Assembly: GCA_963971305.1 (NCBI GenBank)
Contig: OZ020303.1
Coordinates: 56,916,867-56,980,866, forward strand
Length of the DNA: 64,000 bases
Direction of reading: 5' to 3'
Source: Arcuatula senhousia
Lineage: Eukaryota; Mollusca; Bivalvia; Mytilida; Mytilidae
In this document: one piece after another, positions 1 through 10,700 of the stretch
How positions within the stretch are numbered: position 1 is the first letter of the stretch
How the letters are laid out: every line of letters starts with the position of its first letter
Program-made: the position numbers and the translations under genes
The notes under the pieces: model-generated
The model's database searches: none
What the model was told of the DNA's origin: nothing
Seen by the model: only the letters and a program-made list of their open reading frames with translations

Positions 1-1260
1 TTAGTACTCATTGAAAAAAAAATGTGTGTGGTTGTTGTTTTTATATGAGTTGTTTGTTGTTGTTGTTGTTAAAGGCATATTGTCTATAAAAAATATTTTT
101 TGTAAAACCAAAAAATTGTCGTCAGACTATTCGTTTTGTTTATTTAGAAAGATACAAACCTTCAAAATAACACTAGGGTACTTGATTACATTTATTTGTA
201 CTTCAAAAATTGAAAAATATATAATTGCTCGGGCTCAAGGGCCCGAGCGTGTTCTAGGTTCATAGCAATTGCATGAAGATCTCTGTACAAACAGCGCTTG
301 TAAATTCAGTCATTGGATTCCGCCCATTTCAAAACATTTAAATGATCAATGCATCAGAATTGAAGACGCTTCCGGGCAGCGGAAATGGCCGAATGATTCC
401 GATTACTTATCGGAATCTTCCTAGTATGATTTTGTTTGAACCCGTATTCGTCTTCAAATTTCACGACTATTAAGTGTGGGTCTTAATTACCGTGTTTGGA
501 TTCATTCTTTATGAACTTATGTACAGTACACGAACACATGAGTCGACTTAGATCTTCATTTTATTGCTTAGTTGATTAATTTATCAACGCAAAACATTTT
601 TTCAGTTCATATAAAGCTCAGATATAAAGATAAAGATAAAGATATTTTATTTCCTAATCATAGGGATCCAAACAAGCATTTAATCAATATACACTTATCC
701 TCTGTAGCTATATTTAACTGGTTCAGTCCATTATTGGGCATAATCGGGGCATTCTTTTTCGATCAATAAATTTTGATAAGTGTGCTCCACTCAACTATAA
801 ATAGAATCTGTGTTTTGTCATGGTTACCAACTTTATTTTCAAAGGAGTAGATAATTATATAACTTTTACAGACGATATATTTAACGGGTTCGAATTGTTA
901 TGAAATAAGTATAGTTTAATTGTACAATCCGATATATATTTATAATATCTAAAAATTGGAAGTAAAAAAAAAATATATGACTACGTTTTTTATACAACTA
1001 GTCAATGCATCTAGCAATTTGTGCGGATTCTATTGTTTTCTCCATTCTCTTTTTTTACCATTTAAGTTGTTTAAGTAAAAGTGAAGAGGGTTACAGAGTA
1101 TAGAATTGTAGTGTACGTTTCAGTTATTTGCAATAAAAGTTGAAAAAAATGTTTAAAAAAAAAGCTTATGAGTATGCTAATTTGTTTGGAGCACTATTGT
1201 GTAGTTTAATAAAATCTTAACCATATTAATAAAGTTTTGGTGACATTTTCACTCTGTTAT
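1..1260. other. AT-rich non-coding stretch
   Basis: No ORF here resembles a protein; the short ORFs are low-complexity Leu/Val/Phe reading. A GC-rich hairpin (GCTCGGGC, short loop, GGCCCGAGC) sits at about 228-248. A similar GGGCCCGAGC block recurs at 2160-2170, so the two could bound an old inserted repeat. Nothing else is recognisable. Confidence 0.5.
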
Positions 1261-1263
1261 ATC

Positions 1264-2130
1264 CTTAGGAACACTTAAAGATACAACGGATTCTAGGAAG
1301 TCTGCTTCATATTTCCGTGTTAGCATTTTTGTGTCCAACGTGACGCTCTACCAAGGAAATCGATGTAATTTCAACAAGCTAGATGTACATCTCGAAATTG
1401 AAACTGTCAAAAAAAGCTCTGTGACAACATTTCATCTGCTCCAGCTTATGGAGTTTTCGTATCACAATTGATTCATTCCTCCAGAGGGTTATGTTGCGCC
1501 TAGGTTGCTGTCTTCACTCAAGAAATTTTATGGTAGACACTATACACTCGTTAATAAATAAGTATGGATCAGATGTTGCTTTGTCATAGAATTTTGTTTT
1601 GTCTTCCTTTACCGGATTTGACACACTGAGTCAGAAATCGGTAGCGCGACGTGCGTTCTATAGCAGGCAGGAACTGTTTACTATTCCGGAGTACCAGAGT
1701 TCACTCTTGTTACGACTTGAGTTCGCGTTGTTGATTTCTGTTTAGTTGATTTTGAGTTTCTTCGTGCTGTTCTTGTTCGTGTTTATAATAACCATAGTTG
1801 ACACATTGAATTGACAATTGACAGTGTGGCGGTTGTGCTATTGCAAACAGAAACTGCTTAATCTCCCGGAGCACAAGAGTTCACTCTCATCACGACTTGA
1901 CATTGCGTTTATGATTGCCATTTGATTTTTGTATTTTTTGTGTTTTATCCTGTCCATTCCGTTTCTTCGTGCTATCATTTGTTTTGTCTTTGCCTTTTAG
2001 GAATTTTATCATTCGGATGCCCCATTTTACCATTTCCTCTATCAAAAACGGCTCATAGATTTCTGATTAAGATATTCAAGTGGTTCTTGCGGATTTTTTA
2101 ATTGCGACTTATATGTGTTTTCGTTAATAG
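1264..2130 (+). repeat. Dispersed mussel-type repeat, copy 1
   Basis: This block is clearly similar to 36036-36712: both share a GGAAGTCTGCTTCATAT-like start, a CTTATGGAGTTT segment, a TTGTCTTCACT segment and a GAACTGCTTA..CCGGAG..GAGTTCACTC core. The core occurs twice in tandem here (about 1620-1800 and 1800-1985). Reverse-complement pieces of the same core occur near 3930-3990, 9690-9730 and 60310-60375. I recognise the core as abundant in mussel sequence. It has no coding potential and its class is unknown. Confidence 0.7.
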
Positions 2131-2219
2131 TAAAAACATCTGTAAAAAAAATAAATGCCGGGCCCGAGCAAGCTTTTTGGAAAGCTTATACTTGTATTTG
2201 TAAAGCTTTACAAAAAATC

Positions 2220-5200
2220 ATATTCATGAGATGTAGATGAGCTGTAAGCATGCGCACTATACTTTCTTTGATTGAAAACTTTCATAGATCTTGCACGTGG
2301 TGCATAATCGGTTTCTCGAAGTTTTAGCTCGGAAGAAAATTAAAACGGCAACCGAATATTAGAGCTACTTAATGCATAAAACTGACAGTTATTGCCTGTA
2401 TTAAGTTTTGGATGTGATTTAAAAGGTTAACACAAAAAATATTGGTATTTTTTCAACATATCAATGTATTCGGGGACAAAACCCGAGATTCCGATTAGTG
2501 TCCGCGTTAAAACTACTCAGTCTAAATCTTTGTCAATGTGACGTCATGCAGGTAAATAAAATATCAATCAATATTGTCGAGCTATTTTGATCAAAATAAA
2601 CTACTTTTGATGCAAGATTTATGGCAAATTTGTTTTTCAATATTCATTTTATTGCATTTCGGTCCAAATGACACCAAAAAATGAGTTTGCCGTAGACAAT
2701 ATGCCTTTAAAGTACCTAATATTTTAATCTATGTGTGTGGTAGTCGTTGTACTGCCTTTTTGTTTGTTGTTTAGGTACTAAATTTGCTCAGATTGTGTAA
2801 ATTGAGCTGTCTTTGTTGTACATATTGACTTATTTGTATTGATGTTGCGCATCATTTATTAACCAATTTGTTTTTGTTGTCTGGTACTTTTTGTCCCTCG
2901 TCGCAACGCGGAGCGGGGGTATAGAAATGCCGTGCGTCTGTCTGTGCGTCGAAGAAATGTTCCGTACATTTTTCTCATCAACTATCAATCGTACGCTTAA
3001 AATATTTGGTATGCAGCTTCATGTACATTGTAGGTGTCCCATATAGTGGGATGCATTTTTAAGTCTGTCGCTCATCTACCTCCTATTAAGCAGACTTTGA
3101 TTTTTTTTCACACTCAACTGGCGGGGGGCTATACTTTTTTCTTTCATCAACTCGGGCAGCCACGGTGAAATTATTTTGAAATTGTAGCTCATTTTTGTCA
3201 GTATTTTGGCTATGAGTTTGGTCGTTGTTTTATTTTACATCTCAAGTTTATAAGTTTAATGTGTGCTGTTTTTGTTAATCATTATGCGTGTGTGTGATCG
3301 GGAGGGGTGTGTGTCTCTGTTGATGATATGTCTTAGTTGTGAGAAAGAAAACACGTAGTCTTCAGTATTTTGTTTTAAAGATATAATTGTCTTAAATGTT
3401 TTCTTCTATCAATTTATTGTTCATCGTTATATAAGAAATAAAACAGTATGCACTAAATTTGATTTGTTCCTGTTTCAGCTTCCAATTCTGTCTTACATTT
3501 TAACAATAAAAAATACCCAAAACTCATAAAATTATCAAATGTTTATTTCAAATTTGTCTTAATTTCTCTATCCATCTTGGGTTCCAATTAAGAATTTTTA
3601 GGTTTTACTATTGTATGCTCTTCATGTTATATGGTGTTTGGTATTTTCAACCTTTTCCTAGAGCGCATACATTGGATCTTGAATAGATGAAAACCTGAAC
3701 TTTATTGTTCTTTTAAGTGACTTTGTAGTTCTGTTTAAAACTTTAGCAAAAGTTGAGTTTCATGGAAGAAGCAAAAGTGTATCAAAGGGGTAATCAAACA
3801 TCATTATACCGAAAAGACAAAGTCAAAATCGGTAGACAAAAAATCATCACAACGAAACAAACCACACGACAACAACAAGAAAAAAAACAACAACAAAAAA
3901 CAAAACAAACCGCATTCTGCAACGTGAACTCAAGTCGAAACGAGAGTGAACTCAGGTGCTCCGGAAGAGTAAGCAGGAACTGCTTACTTGAACATTCGTC
4001 ATGGAGATTGTTTGTAAAATTTGTACCCTTAAACGCCTTCGTACCACCAAATGTTTTCTATGTGATATACTTGAAAGACAGAGACGATTATCCATGTACA
4101 AAAATTCATAAAGTCGTCAAAGGATACCCCACTCGATCATTCGGAAAACGGGAAGTAGATAGCCGGAAGAAGAGTCACGTTACAACTAATTGTACTAAAG
4201 TTGTGTACCAAATTTGAAATAAATCCCTTATATAAAAGCCAAAAAAAATCTGATACAAAAAATGTCTATTTATGACCCTGAAAAAAGTCGACACGGAAAA
4301 CGGCTCGGTACAACTCATCATGCGAAAGGTGTGGACCAAATTCAAAGCAATCCCTTAGGTAGAAGCTAAGAAATATGTTAATTGCAATAAAACCCCCTCT
4401 TATAATTGGAGGCATAATAACAATAACGACAACCACAGCAGCGTAGAAAATGGAACCATAAATTTAATATTATGCTGGGTGCTGGAAAGCTTGAATTAAG
4501 AGCGATGTGGACTTTAGTTGTTGTCCGACTTAGCACTATTCTATTTATTGTAAGGACGCTAAGAATTGAACTTGGAAAGTGTTCGAACTCCGGCATCTTT
4601 CGGTAAGTCTCTCGAATGCCTCTCTTCCTAACGAGAAAAATAATGTTGTCACCATAGACCTAACATGGCATTCTGGTAAATATCCTAAGTGGCTTCGGAT
4701 TCCGGACGACGCATATAGATATATGAAATTATGTAGATTTTTACCAAAGATACCAGAAAACCATAAACCAGTGTTGCAGTATGCTTGATTCTTTATTGAC
4801 AACTTGAATTTGTCACATTTGGAAGATAGAACATTCAATGGGCACAAACTTTGAACATGTTTTGCTAAACTGCTTCTATACTTGTACGAGACCACTGTAT
4901 TCTTTAGAAAGTACTAAAAAAATATAGGAAGGAAGGAAGGTATTTTTTATCAATCTCTGTAGCTTTGGAGCAAGATGTGCCCAAATAACTGACAGGAAAA
5001 TTGCAATCATTTAAGCAGAAATTCAGAAAGACTTTGATGTGCTATTATTTTGTAATACTAGTAGATCATCTTTTATAAACTAAGCATCTTCGGTTTAAGA
5101 GAATAAAAAAAAATGTGCATAAACAGTAGTTCTCCTAGACGGATTGAGGCAAATGAAAAGCAATCCGACAACATACAACACTTTCTATTTCAGTTGATAT

Positions 5201-5330
5201 TATTCTTGGCTTTTTGTTGTCTGTTCGTGGCCAAAACTACCGTTTAGACTACCGTCTACATTTATACCCTTAAACATGGACGCATGGATACTAGTCAACA
5301 TGTGCCTACCATATCGTCAAGCTGAATACA
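2220..5330 (+). repeat. Segmental duplication, left copy (main part)
   Basis: The block aligns by eye, in the same orientation, with 50690-51180 joined to 57500-57928 and 58823-61770. Parts are nearly identical, for example 3930-4215 against 60310-60606 and 4560-5000 against 60960-61400. The right copy is split by a minisatellite/LINE region and by an 894-bp insertion, both absent here, so this copy approximates the empty site for both. The ORFs inside (3753-4217 and 4378-4895) are translations of repeat sequence and match no protein I know. Confidence 0.8.
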
Positions 5331-5344
5331 TATAGAATATTATG

Positions 5345-5448
5345 TACTTTCCTTTTTTATACTATCTATATCTAGGTGAGTATCAGACGAGTCCGGTAGG
5401 ACGAGTCTGATACAAGACTAAATGCAGATAGTATCAAAAAGGAAAGTA
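5345..5448. repeat. Long hairpin with a hammerhead-like centre
   Basis: Outer arms 5345-5367 and 5426-5448 are complementary over about 22 bp with one or two mismatches. The centre 5380-5413 is an inner palindrome: GTATCAGAC, GA, GTCC, GGTA, GGAC, GA, GTCTGATAC. The GA..GTCC..GGAC..GA arrangement resembles stem II of a hammerhead ribozyme. However, both conserved boxes deviate (CAGACGA instead of CUGANGA, GAGT instead of GAAA), so activity is doubtful. The hairpin lies at the start of a 2.1-kb stretch (5330-7424) missing from the right copy of the duplication. Confidence 0.6.
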
Positions 5449-6099
5449 TATACTAATCTTTTTATCTGTAATGACGTCACAGTTATCATGTGCTCCCACC
5501 TGATATTTTCTTGCATCACGGACTGTCCATGATACTAAACAAGAAGGGATATGGTTAAAACCATAGCCATTGGTACTCGAGTTACATATATGTCACAGTA
5601 AGGCTCCTGAAACATGCATAATGTATTTAGCATCATAGTATTAATACCTACCATACTAGAATGAAAGATAAGGTTGAAGGGATTCATTCATTGTTATAAA
5701 TTAAGCACCATTTGAACAAACCGTACCAATATGTTTTTTCTGGCACTTTCTAGTTATAAAACAATATGGGAATTGAATGATTCTTTTGTATGTGGTTATT
5801 CGTCTGGAAGAACAGGTTACAGTTAATTTCAGGCATACGATTGCTTAGTATCATTAGGTGCACCTACTACTGGTTTTTGGCATTGCAAACTGACAAAATG
5901 TTAATAGGACAGGTCAACCAGCTGAGCTCAAAAGGGTCTTGACAGCCTTATATAATTTTTGACGTTTGGCTTCCTACGACTCTGTGGATCTGAAAAAGTC
6001 CAAATGACAAAAATCCCTGAAAGACCTGATTATTATCTGGACTAAAAATAACCCTCGTTCAACGAGTCGTTGCTCAAATGATTTTAACTGTCTGAAGCA

Positions 6100-6490
6100 G
6101 GGGGGGTAACTTCAATTATAAAGGTAGGTACATTTGTGCGGCCAAAAAGGGTCTACTTTAGAAGGTTGGAAATTTCAATGTTGTATATATGATAAGGTAT
6201 ACTTTTCACAAATGTCATATATCAATAGGAAAAGAGTGACTGAGCATCCACATTTTGCCTCCTTGTAACCTTAACTGTTCATGCATTTGATAACTTTTAC
6301 CATCCAAACTTTGATTTTAATAGAAAATCTATAAAACATGTAAAGTTAATACATATTCTGTGTAATTTCAAATGCATTAAAGATATATGAATGGGTGTCT
6401 TTTTAAGCAGGCCAATATATGAATAGGGTGGGTATAATTGAACTTCTGGGCCGAACATCTGTATTTTAAAATACTTGAAGTTACCCCCCC
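6100..6490. mobile_element. MITE-like element with G-tract TIRs
   Basis: Terminal inverted repeats GGGGGGTAACTTCAA (left) and TTGAAGTTACCCCCC (right) bound about 390 bp of non-coding sequence. No transposase lies inside, which fits a non-autonomous DNA element. The superfamily is not determined. Confidence 0.6.
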
Positions 6491-7128
6491 TCCCCCCCCC
6501 CCAACGTGGTCTGTAGTGTAGGGTATTCCGGAAAACGGAAATTTTTAGTAGTTAAATTATCTCGTTGAGCCTCAAGTCAAAGTATTACTGATGTCTCTCA
6601 AACATTTCAAACAGGTTGTGTACATGCACATGGAACGAAGAACGAATCGATCCAGCCATCTAGTTTTCATAAAATAACATCACGAGTTCAATGCCTTATT
6701 GATAACTTTAAAACAATTACACGTGAAATTATATCATTAAGATCGCAAAATGTTTGCATGGTTCATAAAAACATAAGTAGAAAGTTGCCAAAACGATAAA
6801 ACGATGAAAAAATTAACATATCTTGAAAAGTTCAATCTGTTTGTATATATTATGCTGCTGAGATAAAAATAGTTCGCACAGTATTATAAGAAATTTAACT
6901 GCAGTAATCACCGGATGGTGACTTTTCTTTTCGGTATTTTTTTAAAATTGATCATTGATAAAATTTTACACAGACTCTAATTTATTCACAAACTGGCATT
7001 AAAATCAATCCTCATGACGAACTATTTCATGTATTTTACATCCTATTATGCAACATACGAATAGTTATGCAATCGACAACAGGGTGAATCTAAGTATACA
7101 TCTAGAATAGATATTCGAGAATAGGTCT

Positions 7129-7352
7129 CCAGTCAAGGAAATTAGGATTTTTGGGGGCAGGACATTCGGTCCCATCATTGGTCAAGATTCACAGGACCAA
7201 AAGAAAATATAGAGGTCCAATAACACAATTTATTTTTTAAATACTGCTAACTTCTATCAGACATTCGGACCTCTGAGAGGCACAAAAACACCAGACCGAA
7301 TTAGTTTTTACAGGCCTCGGGCTGACGGTCCTGTGCTAATTTCCATGACTGG
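7129..7352. mobile_element. Palindromic MITE
   Basis: The TIRs are CCAGTCAAGGAAATTAG on the left and CTAATTTCCATGACTGG on the right. GGTCTC flanks both sides and may be a target-site duplication. The inside holds further inverted segments around the words GGACCA/GGTCC and no ORF. Confidence 0.6.
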
Positions 7353-7423
7353 GTCTCTCGTATGAAAATACCAGGCAGATGAGATCAAAGGGAAAAGCCG
7401 CCTGTTACCGATAAAGAAACTAA

Positions 7424-7573
7424 CATGACTGCAAACCATGGTGCCATCGATTCACGGTGTGGATATGTTCCAACTGAACCCTCACAAAGTTGTTTATAAA
7501 GTCCCAACTGACTTCTTACTTCATTATCCTTACATGTCCATTTTATCACCCCTATCTCTGAATATTGATTCAG
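7424..7573 (+). repeat. Segmental duplication, left copy (end part)
   Basis: The stretch from ACATGACTGCAAA to GATTCAG matches 61790-61942. The two copies then diverge abruptly: here the Harbinger terminus GCCCCAGTTTCATAAAAC follows, while the other copy continues with ACCATGGTCATTTCC. The other copy therefore marks the left insertion boundary of the transposon. Confidence 0.8.
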
Positions 7574-7759
7574 GCCCCAGTTTCATAAAACATCTCAAAT
7601 TTGAGATTTCCTCAAATTTGAGGATTTCCTCAAATTTTTGAGGAAATCTCAAAAATCATGTTTCATAAAAAAATATTGAGGAATTCCTCAAATATTTCTT
7701 GAGTTTTTCCTCAAATATTTGAGGCTGGTGTTGAGTATCCTCAAAAGGTTGAGAACGTA
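7574..7759 (+). promoter_or_regulatory. Harbinger left TIR / transposase leader
   Basis: The terminus GCCCCAGTTTCATAAAAC is followed by dense inverted words (TCTCAAATTTGAGA, CCTCAAATTTGAGG, GAGGAATTCCTC) and a second TTTCATAAAA at about 7660. The transposase ATG comes only 186 bp from the end, so the promoter must lie in or overlap this zone. No TATA box is obvious. Confidence 0.65.
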
Positions 7760-10700
7760 ATGGCCGGTCGTAGAATTTTGAGACTTATAAGAAATCGTAA
7801 CCGTAGGAGAGCAGCGAGGGTTTTCAGGCGACGTGAAATTAACTTCAACAGGATGACGGATGATGAAACTTTTGTTAGATACCGCTTCCGTAAGGAAACT
7901 ATTGTTTTCATTGTCACACTGCTGTCTAACCTGCTTCAATTTCCCACAAACAGGAATCAGGCATTGCCCCCGCTGATACAAGTTCTAATTGCTCTTAGGT
8001 ATTTTGCAACTGGGGCAATGTTGCGCCTAGTTGGAGACAACTTTGGTGTCTCTGTAGCCACTGTAAGTAGAGTTGTCAAGCGGGTGTCAGAGGGATTGTG
8101 TAGGATCAGCCACCATTTCATCAAGTTTCCAGTCAATGCTGATGACATCGCCAGGACTAAAGCTGAATTCTTTCGCCTTTCCGGTAAGTATAATGTTCCG
8201 AGAGTAATGCCCCTTTGTATATATGATAAGAGGTTCAATGCGGGTAGTCTATAAAAAAAAACCTATTTTTAATTCTCAGTGTTATGGAGTCAAAAACGAA
8301 GTTCATTCTTATGAACAATCTCATCAACTTGTTCCCGTTTGTCGAAAAAACAAACAAACACACAAAAAGCGAAAAAAAAAATAACTACACTAAAAAAACC
8401 ATAGCAGATCTTTTCTTCTTAGTCTAATCCTACATAGATCTTTAAACATGAAGGCCAACCGTCCTTTGAGTGTCAAATATTTTTCTACTTCCATATTTTT
8501 GAGATGTAATTTATGTTATATCTATAAAAAAATTACGGTACTTACACTTCTGTGCTTAATATTTCCTACTACGTGTTAAAATTTGATCTATAAACTATTC
8601 ATGTTAGCTTCTTTTGGATATCTGTCCATTCACACTATTGTACATTTAACTTTTCGTTTCAATTAATTTGTGGTTGTAAATGTGTGAGAACTAATATTGT
8701 CTCTTATCTATTCATCGTGCAGGTACGAACTCCATGAGTGCACCCCTTCAATTTAATTCAAATGAGAGTCATTTTCTTTTGCTCCTATGTGAATTCGTCT
8801 TCATTTCATCCTCCATGCAGGCAATCAGTCGTCTCATCTCCCGTATTTTAACATTTAACATGTATTGTGTTGCAAAGGCGTTGTAAACACCAAGTGGCTC
8901 CAGGTTTCGACAATCAAAATTCGTGTTGTACAACACGTGAATCGACTACAACAATTATTGTTTGTAACACCGATAAATATTTTTTCTTATTAATCAACAG
9001 CAGGTGCTGATCCAAGGGAAGGCTTATTAATCTGCCAAAAATTGTTTTCATGCACGAAATGTGAACACGAAAAGATTGTAACCGCTGTCCCCCCCTCCCC
9101 CATTCAAATCCATGGGGGCTACTACATATGATTGCGAGTATACCTGTGACGATGGCTTGATCTGAACCATCAAGAAATTTGCAGCACACCCATATCATTG
9201 ATTATATAGGAGGTAGCCCCTTCCCCGAGAATATATTCATATAATTGGCACCTCTCCATCATGCCCTTATTTCAAATTAATAAAGTTTTAATCTATGGAT
9301 AAGATTGAATATGAGTTGAGTGAAAAGGATACGAGTCTTTTATCGTGTTCTTTTGTTCTATTTTCAAACAACGATTTCATCATCCGATCATACTTGAAAC
9401 AACAAGTCCGTTAGCTGTAAAAATCAACTCCAGTCATGATGACTAAAGGTCTTCCGCCTGGCAAAAATTGTTTCATAAATATGTTTTTCTTTGATCTTCA
9501 CAAGTGTCCTTTCTATAATGTATCATCAGACATTTAAGACCCAATGGAGACTTAAAACAAGCTAAAGGTTTCTTACTTGATCGTCATTTCTGTACCCTTT
9601 GACACAAATTATCTTTCATCCGAAAAGATATTAAAGGACAGAATCAGTAGACATGAAAATAAGGCATAAAACAACCAAACATCAACAAGAATTCGAGTAT
9701 AAACGAGTGAACTCAGAAGCATTTCCTGCTTGCTAAAACACACCAATGAATTCATACACGTTTCTTTAAGACAAGAGTAAAACACTAAAGTATGTCTCGA
9801 GCTAACGGCACCACCGGAAAAAAATCCTTGTTAATTCCCCTATATGTATACAAGACTAAGTATTTTATTTTCGTCATTTATCAACCGTTCTAATATTATC
9901 AAACTTGAATTCGAACAATTTTCAAATAATAAAGAAATCAAGAATGCTTAAAACTAATGAAAAGTTCACATGATTAGGATCCACCTGGAACATTCTAGAT
10001 CTGACACAAATACGTATCATGTTTCATGAATCTAACCATTGCAGCTCTGAGATACAAGAGTAATAATAAAACTTTATCTTTGTTATAATACGTGTTGAAT
10101 ACAGTCAGTCACTCAGCCAGAATATCAAGGTCGAAGTCTATAACTGTGCTAAGATACTAGGGAATATGCATACCAATTTTCCACCCAAGACATTTAGTTC
10201 GTGAGATATGGCGTTGCTACTAAAACCTTCACATTTTTTTCTATCCATTATAGTTGGAGAGTTATGAGCCATTTTGATTGGGTTTAACCAATCCATTTTT
10301 TTGTGAATGAGGAAAGCATGTCATTTGTTTGCAAATTTAAAGTCAAATTGGTTCTAAGGTGCAAAAACTTTAAAATTGTCAATGGACCACGACAGGCGCT
10401 CAGTGGTGGCATAATCTAACAGGCCTTCGGCTTGGCCAGCTAGAAACTAGAATAGCGTGTCTCCTAAATTCTCAATTTTGTATCTGCTATTTGAAAAGAA
10501 AAAAACATCCAAAATCAATTTTAAAAATCAGACCACAAATAAAAATGTTTCAATTTTGGCCCCATTGTAGTGAATTTTCAAAGTTCAAAGGGCCATAACT
10601 CCCATAAAAAATTGTGGACTGGCACGAAACTCATACTTGATCTGTAACTCATCAAGGTAAACTCACATACCAAAAATCAGTTCATTACCTATAAGCGTTT

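Noticed and set aside
3753..4217. 154-aa ORF, Gln/Lys-rich
   Set aside because: It lies inside the duplicated repeat. The copy at 60180-60606 has a broken upstream part, and no domain is visible.
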